Positions 26,172 through 35,166 of a stretch of 64,000 nucleotides of DNA are shown here, piece by piece. The first letter of the stretch is position 1; each line of letters opens with the position of its first letter. This DNA comes from Mycolicibacterium litorale. Lineage in GTDB: Bacteria > Actinomycetota > Actinomycetes > Mycobacteriales > Mycobacteriaceae. The notes under the pieces are model-generated. The model was not told the origin of the DNA, searched no databases, and saw only the letters and a program-made list of their open reading frames with translations. The DNA is taken from positions 6,039,713 through 6,103,712 of the forward strand of contig CP019882.1 in the NCBI GenBank assembly GCA_002007745.1. Direction: 5' to 3'. Made by a program: the position numbers and the translations under genes.

Positions 26172-28241
26172 ATGCCCCTCGTTCCGCTGAATCTGCTCAT
26201 CAGTCACGACGGACGTTCCGCACGGCAGCGCGTGACCTGCCGCTACCGCTGTGGCGACGCCTGCGCCCACCCCGCACCCAACACCAGCGACAACGCCTAC
26301 TTCGGTGATCTGGTCCGCGACGCGGTGTCGCGCCGATCGGCCCTCAAGGCCGCCGGTGTGGCAGTGCTGGCAGTCGGTGCGGGCTCGAGCCTGGCGGCGT
26401 GTGCCAAAGACACCACGCCGGTCGCGCAGAGCACATCGACTTCCGCGGCACCGACCCCGCCGGCCGGCATGAACTTCAGCGCGGTGGCACCCAACTCCGA
26501 AGACGCCGTCGTGATCCCCGCGGGCTACCAACAGTCGGTGGTCATCAGCTGGGGCGACCCGGTACTGCCCGGCGCGCCCGCCTTCGATGTCGCCAACCAG
26601 AGCGCGGACGCGCAGCGTCAGCAGTTCGGTTTCAACAACGACTTCGCCGGACTTCTCCCGATCGACGGCTCCCCGAATCATTACCTACTGGTGGTGAACC
26701 ACGAGTACACCACCGAACGGTTCATGTTCCCCGGCTATGACGAAAAGCGCCCCACCCGAGCACAGTTCGAAACTGCCGTCGCCGCACACGGGTTGACCGT
26801 GGTGGAGGTCGAGCGCACCAGCGCCGGACTCAAACCGGTGATGGGCCGCTACAACCGCCGCATCACCGCCGACTCCGTGTTCACCCTGGTCGGCCCGGCG
26901 GCCGGCACCGCGTTCGTCAAAACCGCCGCTGACCCAAGCGGGCGCACCGTCACCGGCACCGTCAACAACTGTTCGGGCGGCATCACCCCCTGGGGAACCG
27001 TGCTGTCCGGCGAGGAGAACTTCAACTCCTACTTCGGCGCCGCCGAGGGCGCCCAGGCCCCGACGCCGGTCGATGCCGACCGCTGGAAGCGCTACGGCGT
27101 CAAACTCAAGCCCAGCGAACGACTCTGGGAAACCTTCGATCCGCGGTTCGACCTCACCAAGTCCCCCAACGAGGTCAACCGCTTCGGCTATGTCCTCGAA
27201 GTCAATCCCTGGGATCCGACCTCGACCCCGGTGAAGCACACCGCGATGGGTCGCTTCAAACACGAAGCCGCCACCATTCACGTCACCCCGGGCGGTACCG
27301 TCGTCGCCTACAGCGGTGACGACGAGCGCTTCGACTACCTCTACAAGTTCGTCTCCGACAAGAAGATTGCACCCGGGCGCGACGCGGCGGCGATGGCGCA
27401 GAATATGACGATCCTCGACGAGGGCACGCTCTACGTCGCCAAGCTGTCCAGCGATATCCCAGCGGGCCAGATCGACGGGTCCGGCACCGTGCCGGACGGC
27501 GGCTTCCGCGGATCGGGGACGTGGATCGCGCTGCTTCGCTCCGGTCCCGGGGGCGCTGCGGAGTCTTTGGTACCCGGCATGACGCCGCAGGAGGTCGCGG
27601 TGTTCACCCGGTTCGCCGCCGACAAGGCCGGCGCCACCAAGATGGACCGCCCGGAAGACTTCGAAGCCAACCCGCGCACCGGGAAGCTCTATGTGGCGCT
27701 GACCAACAACGACGACCGCGGCGCGCCCGGCAAGGCGGGCCCCGACGCGGCGAATCCTCGCAACGACAACAAGAACGGCCAAGTCCTGGAGATCACCGAC
27801 GACCACGCCGGCACGGCCTTCACCTGGGATCTGCTGCTGGTCTGCGGCGACCCGGCCGCCGCCGACACCTACTACGGCGGTTTCGACAAGGCGAAGGTCA
27901 GCCCGATCTCATGCCCGGACAACCTGGCCTTCGACAAGCACGGCAACCTGTGGATCTCCACCGACGGCAACGCGCTGGACTCCAACGACGGCCTGTTCGC
28001 GGTCGCGCTCGACGGCCCCAACCGCGGCGAGACCCGCCAGTTCCTTACCGTGCCGATCGGTGCCGAGACCTGCGGGCCGATCGTGCTCGACGACCTCGTC
28101 ACGGTATCGGTCCAGCATCCCGGCGAACATGACGACAACAGCATCGACGACCCGCTGTCGAACTGGCCTGAAGGGGGCAACGGCACCGCCCGGCCGTCGG
28201 TGGTCGCGGTGTGGAAACCCGGCGGGAACATCGGGGTCTAG
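26172..28241 (+). CDS. PhoX family phosphatase, Tat-exported
   Basis: A 689-residue protein of the PhoX family (DUF839). The twin-arginine signal is VSRRSALKAAGVAVLAVGAG followed by a lipobox-like LAAC (residues about 52-78). The N-terminal 50 residues before the RR motif hold a Cys-containing segment (CRYRCGDACAHP) conserved in actinobacterial PhoX-like proteins. FNNDFAGLLPIDG and VVNHEYT, GTVLSGEENFNSYFG and GRFKHEAATIHV are metal/substrate-site segments. PhoX enzymes are secreted Ca/Fe-dependent alkaline phosphatases for phosphate scavenging. No PHO box was identified. The gene stands alone between the esterase and an F420 oxidoreductase. Confidence 0.87.
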   Translation: MPLVPLNLLISHDGRSARQRVTCRYRCGDACAHPAPNTSDNAYFGDLVRDAVSRRSALKAAGVAVLAVGAGSSLAACAKDTTPVAQSTSTSAAPTPPAGMNFSAVAPNSEDAVVIPAGYQQSVVISWGDPVLPGAPAFDVANQSADAQRQQFGFNNDFAGLLPIDGSPNHYLLVVNHEYTTERFMFPGYDEKRPTRAQFETAVAAHGLTVVEVERTSAGLKPVMGRYNRRITADSVFTLVGPAAGTAFVKTAADPSGRTVTGTVNNCSGGITPWGTVLSGEENFNSYFGAAEGAQAPTPVDADRWKRYGVKLKPSERLWETFDPRFDLTKSPNEVNRFGYVLEVNPWDPTSTPVKHTAMGRFKHEAATIHVTPGGTVVAYSGDDERFDYLYKFVSDKKIAPGRDAAAMAQNMTILDEGTLYVAKLSSDIPAGQIDGSGTVPDGGFRGSGTWIALLRSGPGGAAESLVPGMTPQEVAVFTRFAADKAGATKMDRPEDFEANPRTGKLYVALTNNDDRGAPGKAGPDAANPRNDNKNGQVLEITDDHAGTAFTWDLLLVCGDPAAADTYYGGFDKAKVSPISCPDNLAFDKHGNLWISTDGNALDSNDGLFAVALDGPNRGETRQFLTVPIGAETCGPIVLDDLVTVSVQHPGEHDDNSIDDPLSNWPEGGNGTARPSVVAVWKPGGNIGV

Positions 28242-28281
28242 CTAGGAGCGAAGTAATCGATCCCAGACGTACGGTTGAGTC

Positions 28282-29066
28282 GTGACCTTTCCAATCCGCA
28301 TCGGCGTCCAACTGCAGCCGCAGCATTCCAACGACTACAACCAGATGCGCGACGCGGTGCGCCGGTGTGAAGACATCGGCGTCGACGTCGTCTTCAACTG
28401 GGACCATTTCTTCCCGCTCTACGGCGATCCCGACGGCGCCCACTTCGAATGCTGGACGATGCTGGGTGCCTGGGCCGAGCAGACCTCCCGAGTGGAGATC
28501 GGCGCCCTGGTCACCTGCAACTCCTACCGCAACCCCGAGCTGCTCGCCGACATGGCGCGTACCGTCGACCACATCTCCGGTGGCCGGCTGATCCTCGGCA
28601 TCGGTTCGGGGTGGAAGCAGAAGGACTACGACGAATACGGCTACGAGTTCGGCACCGCCGGCAGCCGCCTCGACGACCTGGCTGCCGCGTTACCGCGGAT
28701 CAAGTCACGGCTGGCGAAGCTCAACCCCGCGCCGACCCGGGACATCCCGATCCTCATCGGCGGTCAGGGCGAGCGCAAGACGCTGCGCCTGGTCGCCGAG
28801 TTCGCCGACCAGTGGCACGGCTTCACCAACGCCGACACCTATCCCGGCAAGGCCGCGGTGCTCGACCGGCATTGCGCCGATGTGGGCCGCGACCCGTCCA
28901 CCATCGAACGCTCCTCGGGGTGGAGGGCGACGGCCCCGACACCCTGGTGGCCAACGCCGAGGCGCTGGCCGGGCTGGGCGTGACGCTGATGACCGTCGGC
29001 TGCGACGGGCCCGACTACGACCTGGCTCCGGCACAGGCGTTGATTCGGTGGCGGGACAACCGCTGA
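28282..29066 (+). CDS. LLM class F420-dependent oxidoreductase (one-base frameshift; Mtb Rv0044c-like)
   Basis: A TIM-barrel protein of the luciferase-like/F420 group, about 261 residues when repaired. The N-terminus RIGVQLQPQHSNDYNQMRDA, the core DVVFNWDHFFPLYG, LVTCNSYRNPELLADMARTV and RLILGIGSGWKQKDYDEYGY, and PILIGGQGERKTLRLVAEFA are family segments. At 28917-28920 a GGGG run is one G short: adding it continues SSGVEGDGPDTLVANAEALA to the stop at 29064-29066, the expected length. Coenzyme F420 is abundant in mycobacteria. The substrate is not known. Confidence 0.85.
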
Positions 29067-29073
29067 CGCCGCC

Positions 29074-29991
29074 CTACTTCAGGTAGGGGCCCAGCAGGGT
29101 GTTCCACGCGTGCTCGAGCTGCTGGTATTCGTCGTCGCAGCCGGCGGCCCGCTGCTCGGGCAGAATGCCGTTGGCGACGAGGTCTTCCAGCGGGTCGGGG
29201 TCGGCGCCGTAAGCCCAGCACACCATGTTCACCATGCGGGTCCGGTTCGGCGAATGCACGTCGGCGAGTTCGTCGGGACTGACTTCGCCGTTGTTCATGT
29301 CGCTCAGCGCGGCGAAGGTGAAGGCTTCATCCCGGACCGCGTCGACGCTGTCCTGGTCGATCTTGCCGTCGTCCTCGGGCCGCAGTAACAGGTAGACCGA
29401 CGCCTGGTCGGCGACGTCCTCTTCGCGGCCGAGGGCCGGCAAATCGTAGATGTCGATCACCATGTGACCGGTCTCGTGATAGAACGCCGCGACCGCGGCG
29501 TGGAACGCGGCCAGCCGTGGGTCCTTGAAGTCGGCCGTCTGGAAGATGTCGAGGTTGCCGGCGACGTCCTCGTAGCACATGGTCATCGCCTTGTCGGCCG
29601 GCGTCCAAAAGTCGTTGGCCTCGCCGCACTGTTCGCCTTTCACGGGGATGTCGTACGGCAGCTTGAGGGTGTCGTTGATGTCGTCGGCCAACTGCGGCAA
29701 CAGATTGGTCTCCTCCATGAACTTTCGGCCGCGAATCGCCTCCGGTGTCGTCGCGTCCTCGTAGACGACGGTCATCTTGCCCGGCCAGTCCCGGTCTGAC
29801 GGATCGCTGTCCGGTGTGCCGTTGTCGTTGACGTCGGTCTCGGTCGGCGTCGGTGCGGCGGGCTCCGCCGTCGAGACCGCCGCCGACGACCCCGACTGGT
29901 GCGCGGAGTTATCCCCGTGGCCACACCCGGCCGTGAGGACGGCCAGCGCAACAGCCGCCCCGACCGCCGCCACCCGCCACTTCTCTGCCAC
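29074..29991 (-). CDS. Lipoprotein with DUF4344-type metallopeptidase domain
   Basis: A 305-residue predicted lipoprotein. The signal peptide AAVGAAVALAVLTAGCGHGD ends in the lipobox LTAGC, so it is exported and lipid-anchored. A low-complexity, acidic Asp/Thr-rich linker follows (TETDVNDNGTPDSDPSDRDW). The catalytic-like motif is AFYHETGHMVIDIYDLPALG, an HExxH variant (HETGH) with a downstream GREEDVADQ that could supply the third ligand. This is the arrangement of DUF4344 'putative metallopeptidases'. The GTG at 29991 was chosen because it begins the signal peptide directly. It converges with the F420 oxidoreductase gene. Confidence 0.82.
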   Translation of the reverse strand: MAEKWRVAAVGAAVALAVLTAGCGHGDNSAHQSGSSAAVSTAEPAAPTPTETDVNDNGTPDSDPSDRDWPGKMTVVYEDATTPEAIRGRKFMEETNLLPQLADDINDTLKLPYDIPVKGEQCGEANDFWTPADKAMTMCYEDVAGNLDIFQTADFKDPRLAAFHAAVAAFYHETGHMVIDIYDLPALGREEDVADQASVYLLLRPEDDGKIDQDSVDAVRDEAFTFAALSDMNNGEVSPDELADVHSPNRTRMVNMVCWAYGADPDPLEDLVANGILPEQRAAGCDDEYQQLEHAWNTLLGPYLK

Positions 29992-30097
29992 GCGTACATC
30001 CTTCGTTCGCCGAGCGGACCAGCCGCAGCAGGCCCGGGCCCCCGACTGGCGAACTGATATTAGCCGCGCGAACTTGTTCCCGTGCCGAACGCTGAGC

Positions 30098-31273
30098 TCA
30101 GCGCGGATCGAACTGCAGCGGCAACGACTCCAACGCGAAGGTGCCGGCCGGCCAGAGCGTCGTCGCCTCGCCGGCAAGTCGGTAGTCCGGGATTCGGGCG
30201 TGGAATTCCTCGATCGTCAGTCGCAATTCGCGCCGGGCCAGATGTGAACCCAGGCAGCGGTGAATGCCGCCGCCGAAGCCGAGATGGGCGGGCTTGGCCG
30301 TGAGGTCCATCTCGTCCGGGTTCGCCGCGGCCGACGGGACCTCCCGGTTCGCGGTGCTCACCATCAACAAGACCGGCGAATCCGCCGGGATCGTCACGCC
30401 TTCGACCTCCACATCGGCTGTCGTGCGGCGCGGCACCCCGGGCACCGGACCCTCAAGCCGCAACATCTCTTCGACGAACGGCCCGATCAACGCCGGGTCG
30501 GCGACCAGCCGCTGTCGCAGTTGGGGATCGGTGGCCAAGGTGAGCAACGAGAAGCCGATCGCCCCGGTGACGGTGTCCAGACCGGCGAGCACGATCAGGA
30601 AGCACAGCCCGAGGATCTCCGCATCCGTCCATGCCTGGTCACCGTCGAGCGCCAGGATCGAGCTGAGCATGTCCTGCCCCGGCTGGCGCCGCTTGATCTC
30701 GATCTGCTCCTGCAGGAAGCCGAAAAGCGCCATGCTGCAGTCGATTACCTGAGGAGTCGGTTCCAGCCCGAGGGCGGTGATGTCGGCGCCCTTGATGATG
30801 CCGGTCACCCACACCAGAAACTGCGGCAGGTGCTCGAGCGGCAACCCGAATAGGGTGAGGATGGCCTGGGTGGGGAACTTGTAGGACAGGTCGGCCACCA
30901 CGTCACAGTGCCCGAGCGGAGCGAATGCGTCGATGTGGCCGCGCAATTGTGCCCGCAGCTCGCCCTCCATGGCGTCGATCCGCTTGGGTCCGAACATCGG
31001 GTCGAGCACGCGTCGGTAGTCGGCGTGTTTCGGCGGGTCGATGGCCAGGGGGATCATCGGGATCGCGGCGCTCAGTCCGTCGAAGGCCTTTGCCGAGGAA
31101 AACAGATCCGGGTTCTTCTGGGCGTACCGCACGCCGTCGTAACTGGTGATGATCCACGTCTTGCCGGCCTGGTAAACGGGCCCCGGCCGCCGTAGATAAT
31201 CCATCGCCGCGGTGCGCCCCTGGCAAACCGGCACGGCTGCGTAGAAATCGTCAGGCAACTCCGTCGTCGTCAT
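30098..31273 (-). CDS. Cytochrome P450
   Basis: A 391-residue P450 monooxygenase. The heme-binding loop is HLGFGGGIHRCLGSHLARRE (axial Cys in RCLG). The I-helix oxygen-binding motif appears as IVLAGLDTVTGAIGF (AGxDT). The ExxR motif is in EEMLRLEGPVPGVPRRT. Length and sequence fit soluble bacterial class I P450s that need a ferredoxin and reductase, which are not next to it. The ATG at 31273 starts a typical short N-terminus (MTTTELPDDFYAA). It is divergent from a GntR regulator that may control it; substrate unknown. Confidence 0.93.
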   Translation of the reverse strand: MTTTELPDDFYAAVPVCQGRTAAMDYLRRPGPVYQAGKTWIITSYDGVRYAQKNPDLFSSAKAFDGLSAAIPMIPLAIDPPKHADYRRVLDPMFGPKRIDAMEGELRAQLRGHIDAFAPLGHCDVVADLSYKFPTQAILTLFGLPLEHLPQFLVWVTGIIKGADITALGLEPTPQVIDCSMALFGFLQEQIEIKRRQPGQDMLSSILALDGDQAWTDAEILGLCFLIVLAGLDTVTGAIGFSLLTLATDPQLRQRLVADPALIGPFVEEMLRLEGPVPGVPRRTTADVEVEGVTIPADSPVLLMVSTANREVPSAAANPDEMDLTAKPAHLGFGGGIHRCLGSHLARRELRLTIEEFHARIPDYRLAGEATTLWPAGTFALESLPLQFDPR

Positions 31274-31387
31274 GGCCCGGAGCGTAACGAGACTGCTGGT
31301 CTTGTTTGGGGGATTGGTCGAATCTGTGATGCCGGGGCCCCGGAACCGGCAGGATGGTTTCCTGCGTCCGCACCACCCGACCGGGAC

Positions 31388-32068
31388 ATGTCTGCGAGAA
31401 CGATGCCGAAACGCTACGGGATCAAAGAGAAGGACTTGGTGGTCGCCCACATCCTCGACCTCCTGCTGACCGGTCGGCTGCGGACTGGCGACCGAGTCGA
31501 CCGCAACGACGTCGCCGCGTCACTCGGCTTGAGCCGCATGCCAATTCAAGAAGCTTTGGGCCAACTCGAACACGACGGCATCCTGGCGACCACCTACCAC
31601 CGGGGTGCATTCGTCCAGCGCTTCGACGCGGACACCTTGCGCGAACACCACGAAGTGCACGGGCTGCTGACCGGTGCTACGTCGGCTCGAGCGGCCGCCG
31701 ACCGGCGCCCGGAGATACTCGCGACCCTTGACGGAATGCTCGAGCAGCTGCGCGCCGCGACCGATCCGCCCGCCTACATCACCACCTCCGAGCGCTACCG
31801 CGGTCTCATCGTCGAGACCTATGCCGGCCCCCGGCTGCGCGCCGCCATCCACTCCTCGCGAAGTCTCATGCCTCGCACTTTCTGGTTGCACAACCCCGAC
31901 TTCCGGACCCTGCTGCTGCCCTTCGCCGAAACCGAGAACAAGGCCATTCACGACGGTGCCCCCGACCGCGCGAGACGGGTCTGCATGGACCGCGCCGATC
32001 TGATGGCCGACATCGTCATCAGCGATCTGCAGCGCTGTGGTGTGTTCACCGAATTCCGCTCGTCTTGA
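31388..32068 (+). CDS. GntR family (FCD-type) transcriptional regulator (Mtb Rv0043c-like)
   Basis: A 226-residue regulator. The winged helix contains VVAHILDLLLTGRLRTGDRV and RNDVAASLGLSRMPIQEALGQLEHDGIL, the GntR signature. The C-terminal two thirds are helical and fit the FCD ligand domain. The start could be ATG 31388 or ATG 31403 (MPKRYG). The stop overlaps a possible TTG start of the following ABC transporter gene, so the regulator is probably in the same transcript and may sense a compound moved by that transporter. It is also divergent from the P450 gene. Confidence 0.87.
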   Translation: MSARTMPKRYGIKEKDLVVAHILDLLLTGRLRTGDRVDRNDVAASLGLSRMPIQEALGQLEHDGILATTYHRGAFVQRFDADTLREHHEVHGLLTGATSARAAADRRPEILATLDGMLEQLRAATDPPAYITTSERYRGLIVETYAGPRLRAAIHSSRSLMPRTFWLHNPDFRTLLLPFAETENKAIHDGAPDRARRVCMDRADLMADIVISDLQRCGVFTEFRSS

Positions 32069-32112
32069 GCCGAACACGTGCCGCCACCCGCATCCGCAGT
32101 ACCTTGCTAGTG

Positions 32113-33897
32113 GTGACCTCTGACTCGCAGCGGCCAGGCGCACGCTTGATGGCGGTGCTGACCATCGTGCTGTTGATGGCCGGGCTGGTGACGGCCGCGC
32201 CCGCCGCCGCCGATCAATGCTCGCCGCCCGGCGTGGACTCGGCCAGTTCGCTACCGACCAACCTGGCGGCCGCGGCCAAAGGACCCGCCGAGGACAAATA
32301 CACCACCGCAACCAGCGAGCCCCTGAACGCGATCAACCGCGACGCACTCGGGCTGATCACCCCGGGCACGCTCACCGTCGGCACGCTTTCCGACGCGCCG
32401 CCCAGTATCTGCATCGACTCGGCGGGCAAGTTCACCGGATTCGACAACGAACTGCTGCGCGCCATCGCCGACAAACTGGGGCTGAAGGTCAACTTCGTCG
32501 GCACCGAATTCTCCGGGCTGCTCGCCCAGGTCGCGGCGCGCCGATTCGACGCCGGCTCGTCGTCGATCACCACCACCGATGCGCGACGCCGAACCGTCGG
32601 CTTCACCAACGGCTATGACTTCGGCTACTTCTCGCTGGTGGTTCCGTCCGGGTCGGCGATCACCGGATTCGACAAGCTCGGTCCTGGGCAACGCATCGGT
32701 GTGGTGCAAGGCACCGTACAAGAGGCCTACGTCGTCGACACCCTGCACCTGCAGCCGGTGAAATTCCCCGACTACAACACCGTCTACGCCAGCCTCAAGA
32801 CCCGCCAGATCGACGCGTGGGTGGCGCCGTCGCAGCAGGCACAGGGCACCGTCCGGCCGGGTGATCCCGCCCAGATCGTCGAAAACACCTTCAGTTTGGA
32901 CAATTTCGTCGCCTACGCGGTCGCCCAGGAGAACCGGCCGCTGATCGACGCGCTCAACGCCGGGCTCGACGCGGTGATCGCCGACGGCACCTGGTCGCGG
33001 CTGTACTCCGACTGGGTGCCCCGGGCGCTCCCGCCGGGCTGGAAACCCGGGTCCAAAGCCGCTCCGGTGCCGCAACTTCCCGACTTCGCCGCCATCGCCG
33101 CGGCCCATCAGAAACCGGCCGAGACCGCCCAGGCGCCGAAGTCGGTGCTCACCCAGCTGCGCGAGTCCTTCTTGGACTGGCAGCTCTACAAGCAGGCCAT
33201 CCCCGACCTGCTGACCACCGGGCTGCCCAACACACTGCTGCTGACGATCAGCGCCAGCATCATCGGGCTGCTGCTCGGCATGGTGCTCGCGGTGGCCGGG
33301 ATCTCCCGGGCCCGCTGGCTGCGCTGGCCCGCGCGGATCTACACCGACATCTTCCGAGGCCTGCCCGAGGTGGTGATCATCCTGCTGATCGGACTCGGTC
33401 TTGGGCCGGTCGTCGGCGGATTGACCGGCAACAACCCCTACCCGTTGGGGATCGCCGCCCTGGGCCTGATGGCCGCGGCCTACATCGGCGAGATCTTCCG
33501 CTCGGGCATCCAGAGCGTGGATGCCGGCCAGCTGGAGGCCTCCCGCGCACTGGGCTTCAGCTACTCGTCGTCCATGCGGCTGGTCGTTGTGCCGCAGGGC
33601 GTGCGTCGGGTGCTGCCGGCGCTGGTCAATCAGTTCATCTCGCTGCTGAAAGCCTCGTCGCTGGTGTACTTCCTGGGGCTGGTGGCCAGCCAGCGCGAGC
33701 TGTTCCAGGTGGGCCGCGATCTCAACGCGCAGACCGGCAACTTGTCGCCCCTGGTGGCCGCCGGGGTGTTCTATCTGCTGTTGACGATCCCCCTGACCCA
33801 CCTGGTGAACTTCATCGACACCCGGCTGCGCCGCGGGCGGCCACCCTCCGACGAGGATCCGCTGGAACCGAGCACCACGACCCAGGAGATGGTGTGA
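32113..33897 (+). CDS. Polar amino acid ABC transporter: substrate-binding protein fused to permease
   Basis: A fusion of about 594 residues (610 if a TTG at 32065 is used). The signal segment MAVLTIVLLMAGLVTAAPAA is followed by a solute-binding domain: GTLTVGTLSDAPPSICIDSAG, FTGFDNELLRAIADKLGL, QRIGVVQGTVQEAYV. From about residue 365 the permease domain begins (DLLTTGLPNTLLLTISASII) with the EAA-like motif EASRALGFSYSSSMRLVVVPQ. Such SBP-permease fusions belong to the glutamine/glutamate group. GTG 32113 is my choice, uncertain; ATG 32149 is another option. The ATPase gene follows at once. Glutamine or another polar amino acid is the likely cargo. Confidence 0.88.
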   Translation: MTSDSQRPGARLMAVLTIVLLMAGLVTAAPAAADQCSPPGVDSASSLPTNLAAAAKGPAEDKYTTATSEPLNAINRDALGLITPGTLTVGTLSDAPPSICIDSAGKFTGFDNELLRAIADKLGLKVNFVGTEFSGLLAQVAARRFDAGSSSITTTDARRRTVGFTNGYDFGYFSLVVPSGSAITGFDKLGPGQRIGVVQGTVQEAYVVDTLHLQPVKFPDYNTVYASLKTRQIDAWVAPSQQAQGTVRPGDPAQIVENTFSLDNFVAYAVAQENRPLIDALNAGLDAVIADGTWSRLYSDWVPRALPPGWKPGSKAAPVPQLPDFAAIAAAHQKPAETAQAPKSVLTQLRESFLDWQLYKQAIPDLLTTGLPNTLLLTISASIIGLLLGMVLAVAGISRARWLRWPARIYTDIFRGLPEVVIILLIGLGLGPVVGGLTGNNPYPLGIAALGLMAAAYIGEIFRSGIQSVDAGQLEASRALGFSYSSSMRLVVVPQGVRRVLPALVNQFISLLKASSLVYFLGLVASQRELFQVGRDLNAQTGNLSPLVAAGVFYLLLTIPLTHLVNFIDTRLRRGRPPSDEDPLEPSTTTQEMV

Positions 33898-34637
33898 TGT
33901 CCGAACCAGCTCAACCGGTGTCGTTGGCCGCCAAGGGAATTCACCTGGCGTTTGGTGCGAGCCGGGTGTTGCGCGGGGTGGACATCGACGTCCCCGCCGG
34001 CAGCACCGCGGCGGTGATCGGCCCCTCCGGCTCGGGTAAGTCGACCCTGCTGCGCACCCTGAACCGGCTCTACGAACCCGACCGCGGCGACATTCTGCTC
34101 GACGGCAGATCGGTGCTGCGCGACGATCCGGACAAACTGCGCCAACGCATCGGCATGGTGTTCCAGCAATTCAACCTGTTCCCGCACCGCAGTGTGCTCG
34201 ACAACGTGGCGCTGGCCCCACGCAAGCTCAAGCGGCTGGCGGCCGACGAGTCCCGGGAGGTGGCGCTGGCCCAGCTCGACCGAGTCGGGCTGCGGCACAA
34301 GGCCGATGTTCGCCCCGCCACGCTGTCCGGTGGGCAGCAGCAGCGGGTGGCGATTGCCCGCGCCCTAGCCATGGCACCGCAGGTGATGTTCTTCGACGAG
34401 GCCACCTCGGCGCTGGATCCCGAACTGGTCAAAGGCATCCTGACCCTCATCGCCGAACTCGCCGCCGACGGCATGACCATGGTCGTCGTCACCCACGAAA
34501 TGGGGTTCGCCCGTTCGACAGCGGATTCCGTCGTCTTCATGGACCACGGCACCGTGATCGAGTCCGGGCCGCCCGAGCAAATCTTCACCGCCGCCGAGAC
34601 GGACCGCCTGCAGCGGTTCCTGTCCGAAGTGCTGTGA
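33897..34637 (+). CDS. glnQ: Polar amino acid ABC transporter ATP-binding protein
   Basis: A 246-residue ABC ATPase. Walker A is GPSGSGKSTLLR, the signature is LSGGQQQRVAIARALA, Walker B is VMFFDEATSALDPE, and the switch is VVVTHEMGFAR. The Q-loop segment GMVFQQFNLFPHRSVLDNV is typical of the GlnQ/HisP family. The ATG shares its first base with the stop of the fused permease gene (TGATG), so the two proteins are made together. It energises uptake of a polar amino acid by the SBP-permease fusion. Confidence 0.92.
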   Translation: MSEPAQPVSLAAKGIHLAFGASRVLRGVDIDVPAGSTAAVIGPSGSGKSTLLRTLNRLYEPDRGDILLDGRSVLRDDPDKLRQRIGMVFQQFNLFPHRSVLDNVALAPRKLKRLAADESREVALAQLDRVGLRHKADVRPATLSGGQQQRVAIARALAMAPQVMFFDEATSALDPELVKGILTLIAELAADGMTMVVVTHEMGFARSTADSVVFMDHGTVIESGPPEQIFTAAETDRLQRFLSEVL

Positions 34638-34703
34638 GGGCTCGGTGAACAAATGGGCACAACATAGCGGTTGCCGGGCACCGACCGGTTAGACTATCGA
34701 ACT

Positions 34704-35162
34704 ATGATTGAGACCGAACCGCAGGTCACTGACCTGTCTGGGGACCTGCAACGGGTCCTCTCGAAGTTGTTCTCGGTCTTGCGCCGCGGCGACACCAAGA
34801 GCGGCACCACCGGCGGCGACCTCACCCTGGCGCAGCTGTCGATCCTCCTGACGCTGTTGGACCAAGGTCCGATCCGGATGACCGAACTGGCGGCCCGCGA
34901 GCGCGTGCGTACGCCGACCACCACCGTCGCGATCCGCCGGCTGGAGAAGCTGGGACTCGTCAAGCGCTCGCGTGATCCCTCCGATCTGCGCGCTGTGCTG
35001 GTCGAGGTCACCCCACAAGGTCTGGTCCAGCATCGTGAAGCGCTGGCGCTGCGCCGCGCGAACCTCGCCGCGATGCTGTCCAAGCTCACCGACGAAGAGC
35101 GCGAGACTCTCAGCAAGGCGCTCAAACCGCTGGAGCGGCTGGCCGAACAGGCGGAGAGCTAG
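34704..35162 (+). CDS. MarR family transcriptional regulator (Mtb Rv0042c-like)
   Basis: A 152-residue winged-helix protein. LTLAQLSILLTLLDQGPIRMTELAARE, then RVRTPTTTVAIRRLEKLGLVKRSRDPSDLRAVLVEVTPQG is the MarR signature in one run (residues about 45-110). A TAGACT -10-like box (34690-34695) ends 8 nt before the ATG at 34704, so a leaderless transcript is likely. It lies 66 bp after the amino acid transporter ATPase gene and converges with the glucosylglycerate hydrolase gene. Ligand and targets are unknown. Confidence 0.88.
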   Translation: MIETEPQVTDLSGDLQRVLSKLFSVLRRGDTKSGTTGGDLTLAQLSILLTLLDQGPIRMTELAARERVRTPTTTVAIRRLEKLGLVKRSRDPSDLRAVLVEVTPQGLVQHREALALRRANLAAMLSKLTDEERETLSKALKPLERLAEQAES

Positions 35163-35166
35163 CCGC